This document shows positions 1-18,749 of a stretch of 64,000 nucleotides of DNA, piece by piece. The notes beneath the pieces were generated by a model. The model was given only the letters and a program-made list of their open reading frames with translations, was not told where the DNA came from and made no database searches. How positions within the stretch are numbered: position 1 is the first letter of the stretch; each line of letters begins with the position of its first letter. The DNA is from Kryptolebias marmoratus (Eukaryota; Chordata; Actinopteri; Cyprinodontiformes; Rivulidae): contig NC_051441.1 in assembly GCF_001649575.2 (NCBI RefSeq), positions 17,127,678 to 17,191,677 of the forward strand, given 5' to 3'. The position numbers and the translations under genes are program-made.

Positions 1-263
1 CAACGATCAAAGCGGGATGAAACGAGACGAGGAATTCAAAGCAAGTTTGCTCTAAAGAAGAAAAGGAAACAAACTTCCTCTCTGGGCTTGAAGTGTTCAA
101 CTGTTGGTTCTCATCATCGCTTTTTCTTTTTTGTTTGCTTTGAGATTTATTGGGAGCAAATTCAGTGTCAAACCCAGAACTAAAACCAAGACATCTGGGT
201 TTCATTTTACCAGTAGTATTTTTATCTTTTGTGATATTAGGAAGATCAGTTATTATTTTAGTC

Positions 264-266
<3 letters not shown>

Positions 267-302
<36 letters not shown>
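267..302. repeat. (TTA)n microsatellite
   Basis: About twelve tandem TTA units in AT-rich non-coding sequence. The reading frames crossing it give Tyr or Ile homopolymers and are not genes. Confidence 0.95.
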
Positions 303-699
303 TTGTATCCTCATCAGTATTTACTCATGAGAATGAAATGGATGTACTTCACTTTATATTAGGTCAACGCATAAGTTGGATTTTTTTAATTTTATTTTAT
401 TTTTTTGGTTTATTTCTGGGAAGAGAAGAGCCAGAGAGCCGATGTTTGGAATGTCAGGGTTGAGTTTGCCACAAAGACATTATTGCCTTGGAGAATGGAC
501 ATCTGTTGCCTTTAAAAAACAACAACAAAACAAAACAAAAAAAGAAAAAGGAAAAAAAAGCTGTGTATGAGTGAGAAATGAGTGTGTGTGTGTGAGAGGA
601 AATACCTGGGTCTTTGATTCCATTTTGGTCCTTTTTGAAAAGTGTTCTTATTTTTCATCGCTTGGGGGTTTTTACGGTACAGATAGTATTCACGAGAAA

Positions 700-1020
700 C
701 CAGATGGACGGTCTTATTTTTCAAGTACAAAACGTTCATAAGGCGGAGGCTCGGGAGAGGAGCAGATAACACTACCGCATCTGTGCTGGACTCTGAGGAG
801 CCGAAGCTTCGATCTTTATGGAGATTTTTTTGTTTGTTTGTATGTTTTTTTTCTTCCGTTTGAGTGACGTTGGCGGTTCGTCGGGACGGCGGCGGAACTT
901 TTTGGAGCACTGAACTTTTGGAGACGCCGCTGTCGTCGTCTGAACACGGTCCCCGGGTGAGCGTGGAGCGAGCCGAACCAAGTACTTTTCCGAGGGGGTG
1001 GGGGGAGGGTGAATCGGAGG
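700..1020 (+). promoter_or_regulatory. candidate promoter and non-coding first exon (possibly of the GSG1-family gene)
   Basis: This is a GC-rich block inside AT-rich sequence. It contains a CRE-like TGACGT at about 865 and several CGG/CGTCG clusters, and it ends in a good splice donor (GG|GTGAGC after base 956). No convincing reading frame crosses it. Its position, 4 kb upstream of a plus-strand gene whose first coding exon is preceded by a splice-acceptor-like tract, suggests a 5' UTR exon. This is inference from composition and one donor; transcript data would decide it. Confidence 0.25.
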
Positions 1021-1479
1021 ATGCGAAATCATTGCCATCGAACTTTAAAGTGAGTCATACATGGTGTCGTCTTTATCATTTTTTATTGTTATTCTTGTAA
1101 AAAAGAAAAAGGAAAAAAAAAAAAAAGCCCCGTCAAACTGAAAGATGACAGTTACACTATCAAAACCATGCTGTATTAGAAACCTGTCAATATGTATATG
1201 AATTATGAATACACCTAAACATGCTTCAACCGTTTCCTCTTTCTTCTGACCCGTTTGTCCCCCTGAATTTACTTCCTGTTCTGATTTGCAGCTTCTCGCC
1301 CAATGACTTCTCAGACGTGATCATAGGAGGAAAAAAAAAGCAAGTCGACCCCTTTTTTCAAATCTAGTTTTAATAAAAATGATTCAAATCTAACCTCAGT
1401 GGAAAAACAACAGATTCTACCAGAAAAACCTACAAAACCAAAGCTTTTCCCATGATTCAGCACCTTATAGAGCCTCCTC

Positions 1480-2060
1480 TGTAACTCTCTGTTTGGCTTT
1501 GTCAGCCTCTTCCTGTTGTGGAGGAATTTTGACCCACTCTTCTTTACAGTCTTGCTTCAGTTCATTGAGGTTTGCAGACATTTGTTTCTGCTCAGCTCTT
1601 CTAAGGTCCCATCATATAATCTCAGTCAGGTTGAGGTTCTGGACTCTGACTGGACCGTTCCAGCACCTTGATTCTGTCGTTCTGTTGTAGATCAGCTGCT
1701 GTGTTTCTGATCCAGTTTGGTTCTAGCCTCAGCTGTCGGACAGATGGTCTCACATTTGACTCTAGAAAACTTTGGTCCACGGAGGAGTTCGTGGTCGACT
1801 CGAAGCCTGCGAGGGGCCAAAAATACAAAACGAGCCCAAACCATCAGCCCTCCACCACCGTGCGTGAGAGTTGGTAAGAGGTGTTTGTCCTGATATGCTG
1901 TATTTGGGTTTCATGCTGCTGTGGATTACGGTCTCGTGTGTCCAGAGGACGTTGTCCCAGAGGTCGTCTTCATTTAGATGAAGCGTTTCAACCCTAAATC
2001 ATGCTCTTTAACCTTTGACCTTTAACCTGCTGACTGAGGCCTGGAGAGTCTGACATGGAG
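1480..2060 (-). mobile_element. Tc1/mariner-type transposase relic (copy A)
   Basis: The minus strand of 1622-1828 still reads like the C-terminal catalytic part of a Tc1-type transposase. The tail resembles the family's '..NRIKVLxWPSQSPDLNP..' block, here NDRIKVLERSSQSPEPQPD, but the DNP catalytic context is lost and the frame is short and broken. The same stretch recurs, about equally decayed, at 31076-31620. It is non-functional. Confidence 0.75.
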
Positions 2061-2185
2061 CAGTTGAGCTTTTTTGTTGTTTTTTGGCCATTTCTCTGAG
2101 CGTTGAGGTGAATTTACTCCTGGGGGAACTGACAGCTGTCTTAAATGTTCACCTGTGAATCCTGCTTTTATAAAAGTGATCACTG

Positions 2186-2208
2186 ATGATGATGATGATG
2201 ATGATGGT
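2186..2208. repeat. (GAT)n microsatellite
   Basis: Six or so tandem GAT units just downstream of the Tc1 relic. No coding context. Confidence 0.9.
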
Positions 2209-2869
2209 CCATTAATCAATACGTCTGATCAGCAGCTCCTGGCTGATACTGATCCTCTTAAAATCCTTTAAAAGCAGCGAGACTGGATTTAGTCTTTACA
2301 GTTTTTTTAAATTTTGGCTTCTTTTTGTTTAAGACGTAATAACATGGTGGAACCTGTTGTGTGTTTTTATACACTTGAGGGAAGGACTTTAATTATTTTA
2401 GACTGGTAAAGACTGGGCCCTTTTTTAAATTCAGTCCTGATGTTTAAAACCCTTAGAGTCAAAAGACTGAATGCTTTATTTTTCCTATGATTCGATCTGT
2501 GCGACAAGCTCCTTTTGTCTTTGTCTGTTACTTTATAAAGATTTACAGAAAAGTTTAAGACGCTGGAAGAACTTCTACAATATCGCTCTACAACCTATAG
2601 AAATTTTAGTTTGTGTTGTGATGACAGAGGATAAAGAAGTCCGAGCAACCTTTGATTAGATAAACATTTTTGAACTAAATGTCAGATTTATTTTAGGTTA
2701 AAAAGCAATTCATGTATTTATGAAAAAAAAAACAAAATACAGATGTTGTTCTTACTTTCAAACATACAACCCTGGCACTGAAAAAGGTGACATACTCGTG
2801 AATTAAATGAAACTATATTTGATAAAAAGTCGTATAAAAACAAAGCAAATGTAGAATCAGATCCTGTTT

Positions 2870-3070
2870 GGGTTGTGAAAGACTCTCAGCTGCTCGCACA
2901 CTAAATGTTAGATCTGTGTCTGAGAAACTGACTGACTTTTTGCTGTTTTGTCTCCTGAGGTTAATAAGCTGTGGCGGCCATCTTGAATGGACTTGACTCC
3001 AGAAGTTAACCAGCTGTACATGCTCACCCGTCAGCAGTCGTTGGTCTTTGAAGCATTTGAAGAGACCTCA
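2870..3070 (-). repeat. interspersed repeat B, copy 1 (YY1-like core)
   Basis: It contains a GTGGCGGCCATCTTGAATGG block, whose complement carries AAGATGGCCGCCAC. It is flanked by a 'lost-pairs' pattern of ordered words (TTAACCAGCTGTACATGC downstream) shared with copies near 25.3, 33.0, 34.2 and 56.3 kb. The class of the repeat is not recognised. The core resembles the YY1 consensus. Confidence 0.6.
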
Positions 3071-3382
3071 GTGTACTTTAAAAGTGTTTCTTTTTTATTT
3101 GTAAATTGTTAAATATTAAATATAAGTTACAAAACCAAAAGTCGGAGCACCCACCTCCTGAGTGAGCTGATTTGATATATGAACGGTTAAAACATGAGCA
3201 AATAAAAGCAGTATTTACACAGATATGGTTTAATGCGGCTGTGTTTAAAAACCACGGATGTCATTCCTGAACACGTGAAACTGCAAAGCAATATTTGTGT
3301 GTGCGGTTTTTACTCACTGTGTCAAGGTCAGATGGCAAGAGAGGTCTGGATGCTTTTATAGGCTGGAAAACATTGGAGGGAA

Positions 3383-3407
3383 GTGTGTGTGTGTGTGTGT
3401 GTGTGTT
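3383..3407. repeat. (GT)n microsatellite
   Basis: A dinucleotide tract; a second, shorter TG tract lies at about 3512-3528. Confidence 0.95.
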
Positions 3408-3644
3408 TTGAATGAAACAAATCAAAATGAGTCTAGGAATCAAAATGGAAACAGATGGAACAGAGCTGTCTGTTTTGGATTTGATTATAAGTCTGGATTA
3501 AAGGAGAGGATGTGTGTGTGTGTGTGTGAGGGAGATGCACACACACAGTTTGTGTCTCTGACTGTTGAGTCGCATCATAAAGAGTGACAGTCACTGCAGA
3601 GGTCACCGTGACGACCGGGATCCCACCTCATTCCCCACTATCTG

Positions 3645-3710
3645 ATGAAGAAGAAGAGCCGACTCGGACGGTTATTTCACCTCAAGGACAAACGAAAGAG
3701 GCTGAAGCAA
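3645..3710 (+). other. candidate alternative first coding exon of the GSG1-family gene
   Basis: An ATG at 3645 opens 22 codons that are strikingly basic (MKKKSRLGRLFHLKDKRKRL, then KQ) and end exactly at a strong donor, CAA|GTGAGTA. The exon is phase 0, and a pyrimidine-rich acceptor at 5078 (CTTGCAG|CGG) would continue in the right frame into the GSG1-like protein, skipping its usual ATG at 5064. Such a splice would add a positively charged cytoplasmic N-terminus. Nothing proves it is used, and short basic frames arise by chance. Confidence 0.3.
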
Positions 3711-4214
3711 GTGAGTACGTTTATTTCCCCCCTCTTCTTTCTCTTTTTTTTTTTTTTTTTTAAATTTTAATATATTTGTCACAAAGTGCTTGGATAGATT
3801 CCACTTTTCTCCTGTAGAAGTTTCATGGTGACAACATTTGCTGGATTTCCCCTCTAATTCAAACAAATAGTTTCCAACTAAATATCACTAGAATGTTATT
3901 TTATTTTATTTTAATCTTTGAATGGTGTTAAACACTGTCTAACTAACAACATGCTGATGGCATTTTTAGCAACACTCAAAACAACATCTGGATCTAACTT
4001 GAAATTGTCTAAACCCCAAAGTTGGGGTCGGAGCCCCGCTGTGGGCCATGAAACAACACAATAAGCAGAAATCACTACAGGCTGCACAAGTAGTGTCACT
4101 CCTTGCTGCTGCTATCATTTCACGTGTAAATAATCATGTACTGCAAATCTGATGGTGAGGTAAGAGTTATTAAAATGGCGTTTCGTAAGCGTGAACCACG
4201 ATGAACGTTTTGAG

Positions 4215-4375
4215 ATTGAAACGATCTGCTGAGGTCTGAACCCCGCTCTGACTAGCCATTAGCTTGTCAGTCTGGTCAGGATCAAACTCTGTTCCTCCAG
4301 ACTCGGGTCCAAGAGCTATCTAGAACAGGTGAGATATTAAGTCGTCATAACGTTTCCATGGAGCCCAACTTTAAA
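4215..4375 (+). repeat. foldback repeat A, copy 1 (one end)
   Basis: It has the ordered words of repeat family A: ACTAGCCATTAGCTTGTCAG, GGTCAGGATCAAACTCTGTT, CCTCCAGACT, ACAGGTGAGATATTAA, and a final 'GGAGCCCAACTTTAAAA'. Related copies lie near 13.6-14.2, 19.8, 26.6-27.6 and 37.8 kb, some as inverted pairs. It is probably a non-autonomous DNA transposon. Confidence 0.6.
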
Positions 4376-5063
4376 AAAAGAAGCCAAAATGTCAGTTTAA
4401 AATATAAAATATTGTGTTCCTGTTGGGTTTTTTTTGTTTTTCTGGTTTATTTTTACTACTCCTGCATACTTTGTGCTTTTATAGCCACGTATAGATCCAA
4501 ACGTTCAGCTCATTTAAGAAATAAATGCTTTGACTTGTGTTTTTTGGAGCTATTATATTTTTTAGGAAACTTTAACTTTAGTAACAAATATTTTTTCCAC
4601 AAAAATACATGGGGGTCTCTTCAACTCCCTTTTGAAATCTATTCTATTTTGGTCTACTTTTGCTACTTTTAGTTTTCAGCTAGCCTTTTGTTACTTTTAG
4701 CCTTTAGCTACTATTTTGCTATTTTTATCAACAGGCTATTTAGCTAGCCTTTTGTTACTTTGAGCAATTAGCCAGTTTTGGCCTTTGTGTTTTGCTTCTT
4801 TTAGCTACTGTTCTACCTCTCTTAGGTTTTAGCTAGTGCTCTGCTTCTTTCAAATTAACCTCAGTTTTAGCTTCTTCATCAAATTTCAGCTAAATCATTC
4901 ACTGATTTTCTCTAGTTTGTTTTTACACTTTTACCCACCAATAGATGGTGTCACAGGCTCCTGCTGTTATTTTGCGGCTCAGAAGCTGAAAAGCTGCTGT
5001 AAGCAGCCCGTGTCTTCACTGCCTGTCCCTCCCTGTCCTCCCACCAGCCCCGTCTCTTGCACG

Positions 5064-11531
<6,468 letters not shown>

Positions 11532-13054
11532 ACTTTCAATTCATTCTTATTTAACTCATTCATGTGGCTCCTGAACGTACTGGTCGAGGGGGGGTGAAAA
11601 CATGTGCATGCATGCAAGTTTCAGCTTTATAGGATGATTTAAAAGAAGGCATTTCTCCCATATAACTTCATCAATGTGAAGTATTTTGTCACCTTTAAAA
11701 GGCAACAAAACTAAACAATGTCAAGGGAGTGAATTCTTTTACACCTCACCATGTATGTATGTGTGTAAATATATTTAAATATAGAAACTGATCATCAGAA
11801 GCAAAATTTAAAAAAAAAACTCCTCACACTTTCATGAAAATGAAGTTTTAATATTGTAAATATCAACGTAATTTAGAACACTTAATAGCAAAAAAAACAA
11901 AGACATACATACAGAGCATCATGGGAAAATAAATCATATTTACAAACAATGTTTTTAAAGATTCAAAGCAGATGCCTTTTTAATCAAACCATAAGTGTGA
12001 GCGTGTTGGAGGCTGTTAGAGGCATGACGTGTTACCAGAACCGGGTTTAATTAGTCGATTTATAGAAAATGTTCCATCACAGGCCTCTCTGAAACCTTTT
12101 TATGCGTGTTGCATTTTGCATCGCCTGAAGTTTTATGACTTTAAAATTAAACGCGTGACTGATCTGACTTTCGGTTTAGTGTTAAACCAAAAGTCCCTCC
12201 TTAGTTATCTTTTTAAAAAAAACTCTTCTGTAAGATATTAGTGTTTTTGAACTTGAGCATTAGTCAGAAACATGACATATTTATCAGTTAAGACTTGGTT
12301 TTGCTGCCATTTTACACTTTGATTATTTAAAGTAAAGGAACAGCTATTTTGAAGTTATGACAAAAAAAATTGATAAACTAACAACAAAATAATGCATAAA
12401 CAGCACCTAAAATAAAAAATACACCCTTTTTATCTACTGTAACATTATTCATAAGTAAATGTACATTTAAAAAAAAATCATATTTTACTCTTTGTGTCTT
12501 TGTTACAAACCAGGAATATTAATTGATGTTCGGTAACACTTCACAATAGGAGTGCCAATCAAATACCTGAGCGTTCTCTCAGAAATATGTCATACAATGT
12601 CCCGAATCACAACTTTTACGCAACGAAACTCCGGCAAACTTCCATCGCATCGTGACTGACGAAGCTGGAGTTTCGTGTTTAATCGTCACAATTAAGGCTT
12701 TAGCTGAGAGATTTAGATTTGTACCCTTGTTGTGAAGTGTTGCCGTCATGGCCTCTTAATAAATCTTTTTCCTGTTCAGATGACTAAATATTCTTATTCC
12801 TTAGATGCCCTGACGTAATCCAGCCCGACTCCGGGCAGAAAATACACTCAAGTGCAGCTGAGATTAACTGAGTTTGCGTCTTGCTTCAAAAAAAAACCCA
12901 GAAGGTTTGAACTTTAAAAGCAGACTCGGTGAATCAAACACTGGGTGGATCAGAGGATGCATTTGTAGCTGAATTTGCTCCAGCAGCTCAAATCTGAAAC
13001 ACACAAAGAACAAAACTCGTCCGGGCCGGCTGGAGCCTGCTTCTAATGTCCTTC

Positions 13055-15407
13055 TTATTTCTTGCGTAGCACGATGTAAATAATGGCGGAGAAGAAGGTG
13101 AGGCCGAAGGCGATCCATGCCAGGATGAAGCTGTGGCCGTAGCTGCCGTCGGTTTCATTGATATGGAAGCGGTCTGTGTAGATGGAAGCTGCGATCATGA
13201 TGAACAGGCCTGGGGGCGAGGAGACGGAAACAGCGGGGATGAGGCAAACGGCTCAAAAAAGGGTGCGCAGAGACGCAGGGACGCTTGCAACGCCATACTT
13301 ACATGCCAGGAGCTGGAGGGCTCCGGAGATGATGAACTTCTGCCCTTTGGGGAGGGTGAAGAGCTGGATGATGAACACGAACAGGGCTATGAAGGAGAAT
13401 ATACACGCCAGCACGGAGGTGGCCTGCACTGCCTGGAGGTAATCTGCAGGGGGAGCCAGAGAGTGCGACACGGTGAAGGACATTTCTATTTATTCTTTCA
13501 GCGGAAGATTTTACTGGATGCAGCTCAGGAGTGAGGAACAGCAGACAAGATTCTGGCAAAAAGAGCAGGGCTTCGTTAAAAAACAGTTCAGAACTTTAGC
13601 CTGTCGCCTGTCTGAACAACCTCAGTTTGGAGAAACGGTTGAATTCTGACCAAAATGATGAGCTAACAGCTAGTCAGAGCAGGACAAGGATCAAATTAAA
13701 AGCCTTAAAACTACTCCAATCTAAAAATAAAATTAAAAAAACTATAGCAAGTCATGCAAACACCCTTTTTATAACATTACACAATTATTTATACTGATTT
13801 TTCTTTGTTATTTACAAGCACCAATAACAGCAGCAGCTAGCTGTAGCACTCCCGGTACAGCTCGGGGCACATCCTGCAGGAATACAGTAACATTTCTGCC
13901 AGAATAACCATAATACACAAAACTGACGGTACAGTAAACTTTAGAAAGTTGCGTTTGTGTGAACCGCCACAAGTTGTTGTAAAGACGACAGCAGTCGTTT
14001 TTGGTCTTAGTTTCACTCAAACTAGTTGGCTCAATAATCTGGTCAGGATTAAACCTTATTCCTCCAAACTGAGGTTGATTAAAGAGCCGCCTACAACAGG
14101 TAAGATATTAATGTATAACCTGCTCACAGAACCCCACTTTAAAAGAGCTGAACATAGTTTTAGACAGAGTTAAAATGTTGTTGCTTTAACTTTAAGTTTA
14201 AATTTTTTTTAGCACGTTTAAAACGAGCAGGTTTTACTGATTTTTTGATGACAAACATACCTTTACTGCATAAGATTATTCAGGATTTAACTTCTTTTTT
14301 TTTCCTCCATCCCAAACATTAAACTACTTTAGGAGGAAAACAGGAGCATTTTCCTTTAGGTTGTTTACAAAATTATTCCAATTTGTCCTTATTAGGCTGC
14401 AGTTTGAACAACAAAACAACAAGAACCCCCATGAAGCAAACAGCTTTAGGTTCAAGAGCTAAAATCCTAACTCATGCTACCTCGACAACTCCTTCATGCC
14501 TGTCATTTCTGATTATTTCATAATTAAAACGCCTAAGACTGGAAGCCGAACAGCAGTTCTTTAAAAAGGATTTTAGAAGTTTGTTACTTTGTGCTGGAAA
14601 CAAACAGAAAACTGAGTTTTTTTGTTTATTAAGAGGCAAATCTAACTGAGCACACAGCTTTAAACTGTGATGTTTGTTACCTTGTGGGTAGTGCGAGCCT
14701 GTCGGGAGATCGGTGAAGTTCCACACTCCGCCCATCTTCATCCAGCGACCCCAAATGTCCGTGGACATGGTATCAGTCACCCACCAGGCCTGGAGGAAAA
14801 GGGAACAAACCAAACTTTACAAATCCTACACCAGCTCGAGCAACACAAACCACTCTTTTCTGCAGAAAATGAACAAACGGACCTGTGCTAAGCTGGCACA
14901 AAATGAGTTCATTGTTGGAAATGTGACAAAGGGGGGAAAAAAAAATTTTTAAATCCTTAATGCGCGTCTTCCGGTAATTTTGGTGCGCCTTCTCCTCAGG
15001 TGTGCCACGTTCAGTACGACCCAGGTGGGAATCTGAGATATTCGCGTGTGCAACATGTACAGGTGAGTGCTGACACCGGGGTCGGCTGATCTGTCAGCCA
15101 GAAATGCCAAACATGTGGCCCGGAAAGGAACGCTGGACCGGTAACAAGGGAGGAATGAAGCTTTTCAGCAGCCAAACAAGTGTGAGTGTGAACTTTTTGT
15201 CGCTGGAGGTACACATCACTCAAAAACAAGCAACTGAGAGATTGAACGGGCAGGGTTAGACTTTAAGACTACGGTGCTACGGACATTTCAAAACAAAACC
15301 TTAGGAATGCAAAAAGTGACTTCACTTACATTGTCAATAGTGGCCACCAGGAGGAGGATGATGGCTGCGATGTGAAGGACGAAGATCCCACCGAGGATGG
15401 CCAACAT
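13055..15407 (-). CDS. emp2: epithelial membrane protein, EMP2-like (PMP22/EMP family)
   Basis: Coding exons on the minus strand: 15407-15330, 14789-14681, 13443-13303, 13209-13055. They total 483 nt (160 aa) with consistent phases; EMPs are usually about 157-170 aa. TM1 is [20 protein letters not shown], followed by ATIDNAWWV as in EMP2, then an extracellular loop with one N-glycosylation site (NFT). Next come LQAVQAT and TM2, [13 protein letters not shown]3 with [10 protein letters not shown], then [15 protein letters not shown] with TM4, and a C-terminal LRKK. EMP2 is a tetraspan protein of epithelia that modulates caveolae and integrins; that role is family knowledge. Oddly, the first loop lacks the two cysteines of the family's W-GLW-C-C motif. 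EMP1 is the main alternative. A candidate non-coding first exon lies near 23.5 kb. Confidence 0.88.
13590..14165. repeat. foldback repeat A, copy 2 (both inverted ends)
   Basis: The left end (CCTCAGTTTGGAGAAACGG, GATGAGCTAACAGCTAGTC) is the inverted relative of the right end (CTAGTTGGCTCAATAATCTG, GGTCAGGATTAAACC, CCTCCAAACTGAGG, TACAACAGGTAAGATATTAA, GAACCCCACTTTAAAA). The pair encloses an AT-rich centre with CAGCAGCAGCTAGCTGTAGC. It is the most complete copy in the window and lies in an EMP intron. Confidence 0.65.
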
Positions 15408-15409
15408 GA

Positions 15410-17820
15410 TGACGGTGCTGGAGGGGGGAATCGAAGAAAAGCTTTACTCATATGTTGGGTGGATAAAACCCATGAGCGACTAAAACAGACAAAAGCGGCT
15501 GAAGTGAGGATTTCGTAAAAGACGTCATTCGTGTCAACAGTCCACAAATAGAGCCTTGGACTCATTTAAACGCACCAACCCAGGGCGTGGCCTCATAACT
15601 TCTAATTACTGTGAGTAACGGCCAACGAAAAAGTGGAACTTAGATCTGGAATCAGAGGGGAGGCGAGTGCAGAGGTGCTGATAGATTACTGTGAGTGCAG
15701 TTTGGGTTTGTGCAAACAATAAACCGCTGATGGGGAGGGTGGGGGAAACGAGTGAAGTGGAGAAGTTGACGGACGGTGGATGAGTATGGGCTTGCCTGCC
15801 GCTTAAAGGAAAGCTGCCACTCCCTAAAATAACTGCGAAAAGACACACACTATTCTCGCGCCGAGTCGATCCGCTCCGAACGCAGCGGCGATTCAGAGAG
15901 AAGCCAACGAATCGGCCGGGTTTCGTCTTGGCCCAGTTGTGGAGCCGCACCGGCAGAGATCAGAGCTGGAATGTTGCTGGTTCTTTTCCTCAGCCTAGGA
16001 GTGGTCAAGGGTTGGGTCCTTTTCACGCACACATTCTGGCATGATCCGTGTCACTCAAAAACCCTGCTGCTCCCATGCAGACACGGGGCACCGAGCTGGT
16101 GTACATGTGATCGGGCCCGCCGCAGCTCTCCCCCGAGTTTTTCATCTGCTTTCAGGCAACGGAAAGATTTAGTCTGCAAATATTTGTGTCATTTCAGCCT
16201 GAAGCACTAAGCTAAAAGAGAGGGAAAAAAAGCAATACAGATGGTCTATTCAGCCAACTTTAACAGACTTTAATGTAAACCTTATGAGCAAGAAAACAAG
16301 TTTAACTGATTTCATTCAAACTAAACTAATGGGATTTCTTTCCTTTTTCTTTTTTTTTGACTAAAGATTTTCCAGAAAATGTGAGTTTGCCAACTTTCCC
16401 TGCAGAGAATTATAGGTCTGGCCTTGTTGTTGCAGAGTTTCCATGGGACAGATTTGAATTTCAGTTTTGTCTGATGGGAAATCACACAAAAACGGAAAGA
16501 ACGGAGTCGTGCTGGAGAGCACGAGTGGAAGGTTGTTATTTTTAGCTCTGTCTGGGGAAAAAAAAAAAACTTTAAAAACTCATCTGGAAATCGAGCTAAC
16601 CTGTCCAGAAGTGAAGCTGGTTAACTCACCGAGATCAACAGGTGACTTTCCAGCGCCTTTAACTTTGCTCTTCGTCAGCATTAACTTGTCTTAAATAAGA
16701 AACTAAAACAGCAAATTCTGTTTGATCGTCCCTGAAGCGGCTTTAAAGTCAGACAGAACAAGGCAGGGAAGCAAAAGAAAAGTCTGTGACTTACTCTTAG
16801 ATGGCTGTGTGTCTCTTCAAGTCTAACTCCTTCTTGCTCTCAAGGATACTAATTTCAGGCTCTGAGACTAAAAACATAAGAAAATACCCCTCCGCCCACT
16901 TTAGCCCCGCCCACTTTCTCAGTCCACACCCCAGACAAGCCTCTCTGCTGCTTGATCACATAATCTCTTTCCTGTCTGTCCTCTTTCCACCTCCTCCTGC
17001 GCCACCCGCTGTTCCACCCGCTCTGTCTGCCTGTTTCACACACACACACACACAAACCAGCAGACTTTTCCTTTGTGTATGATGAGGTCTCACGTCTTTG
17101 CCAACATGCTGAAGATGTTAATTTGCTCTGTGAGGACAGCTGATGACTCACTGAGGGGAGGGGGGAACTCCTCAAACACTGATTGTCCACGCGCTGCCAT
17201 GGCAACGGGCTGCAGCTGAACTGATCACAATCACGCCGTTGCTGCGAGTGACACATCTGGGCGCTTTGTCACTCACGCGTCCTGTCATCCGTTTCTTCCT
17301 GATCGCCGTCCTCAGTCTTTTCCCGCTTCTTCTTGTTTGTTGTTGTTGTTGTTAAATATGCTTCACGATGAAGGAATGTTTGCAACTGTGGGGGGACAAA
17401 AAGGTGGGGGCAAATAAAGGGCAGAAGGAGAAGAAGGAACAGGGAAGGCATTCGAAAATAAAGGGTGGGGTTGCTGGAGTTATTTCACAGTGTCGTGAGA
17501 GTTTTTCATTATTACTCATCATGGCTGTCCGGTTCGTTGATGGGAGACTGATCTGGATTAAATGAGTCACCTGCCCCCCAGCCCACGAGGCACGGTACTA
17601 CCGATCAGTTCCGGTGTGAGGGAGAAGACCTTAGCCGACTCGGTTCTTCATCCAGTGAAGCCCGACACATACGGACAAGCCTCTGAATGAGTTGGCTCGC
17701 TCCCGCCCTCGGCGACGAAGGGAGCATTCCTGTGGCGGACCAGAGATGACTACAGATGCCAGAACGTGTGCAATCGTATCAAACAGTGGCGTTCAGACAC
17801 TTCCCTTCAGAGTAAATGAC
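15410..17820. other. non-coding region upstream of the EMP coding exons
   Basis: It contains a GT-rich (CA)n tract at about 17037-17056 and polypyrimidine stretches. Reading frames here are short, lack splice-supported partners and show no family motifs. It is probably the 5' intron of the EMP gene if the exon near 23.5 kb is real. Confidence 0.6.
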
Positions 17821-17825
17821 ACTGT

Positions 17826-18745
17826 GACAGCATGTGTTTGATCCTAAAGCTACAGTTCAGATCTTTTGAAGGATTCTGTGGAAAAGTTACGAACAATCTG
17901 ATTTTACTCAATCTGTGTATGCTTCTACTGATACATGTCATTCAGAAACCTAATGTGAAGTATCAGAACTATGTAAATGACTTGCAGCTGTATTTTATTT
18001 TATTTTCTGATGATAGAGATCCCCTCAACTCTCCTACGCAATGTATAAATAATGTTAATGTATGGATGTCACGTAACTACTAGCAACTAGACAAATATAA
18101 AAGAGAAATACTCATTTTTGGTGCAGAGACAGGAAACAGGAAGCCACAGCTCATCTCAGTCCCCTCTCTGTCTCTGGAGTCTGTAACTAAAGCAGCAAAC
18201 CTCCTGTGTGATATCAGATAGGAATCTAAACTTCACACGTCCACCATATCACTACATTGGCTTTTTATCATTTATAAAACACGTTTAAAGTTAAAGCGTT
18301 TGTATCTAAATACAACTTTGAAAAATGTAATTCATGCATTTCTAACTAGTAGACTGGATTATTGTAATGAGCTTTTTTACAGAGCTCCCAAAATGTGTTG
18401 TAAACCAACTACAGCTGATTCTAAATGTGACTCTTAGATCTCTGCTCTGGCTTCCTACTGAAAGCAGAGTCGATTTCAAAAACCCTACATTTAATGTAAA
18501 GCATTAAATGGCCTAAAAGACATGCTAACTAATTCTACATCAGTCAGATGACTCGGGTCAGCAGATCTAACTTTGCTGTAACTTTCCAAATACATTTTCC
18601 AAATCAGAAGAAGCTGCCTTCTGTGTTTGTGCTCCAATGAAATGGAATGCACTCCTCCGGGTCCTGGAAAAGGCCCCCGCTGCTCAAAAAAACCTTCCTT
18701 TTTGCAGAAGCCTATGATTATGTTTGCATTGCTTGTATTTTTTTA
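17826..18745 (+). mobile_element. decayed LINE reverse-transcriptase fragment
   Basis: Out-of-frame pieces of a non-LTR reverse transcriptase are readable in order. A YVNDLQLYFILF stretch stands where the family has YADDTQLY (so the catalytic Asp pair is damaged). After it come WMSRNY, KREILIFGAET, then VIHAFLTS-like and RLDYCNELF at about 18322-18375, and finally weak thumb and C-terminal words. Many stops and frameshifts make it a dead 5'-truncated copy, most like the L2/Rex1 group. Confidence 0.75.
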
Positions 18746-18749
18746 ATCC

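Noticed and set aside
4358..4672. 104-codon hydrophobic frame
   Set aside because: AT-rich intron sequence with no splice partner or motif; Phe/Tyr richness comes from poly-T.
15971..16210. 79-codon frame starting with a signal-peptide-like MLLVLFLSLGVVKG
   Set aside because: No domain follows, it has no conserved pattern, and it lies upstream of the EMP coding exons on the other strand. Probably chance.
16801..17082. 93-codon frame with Pro-rich end
   Set aside because: Runs into a CA microsatellite; composition explained by a polypyrimidine tract.
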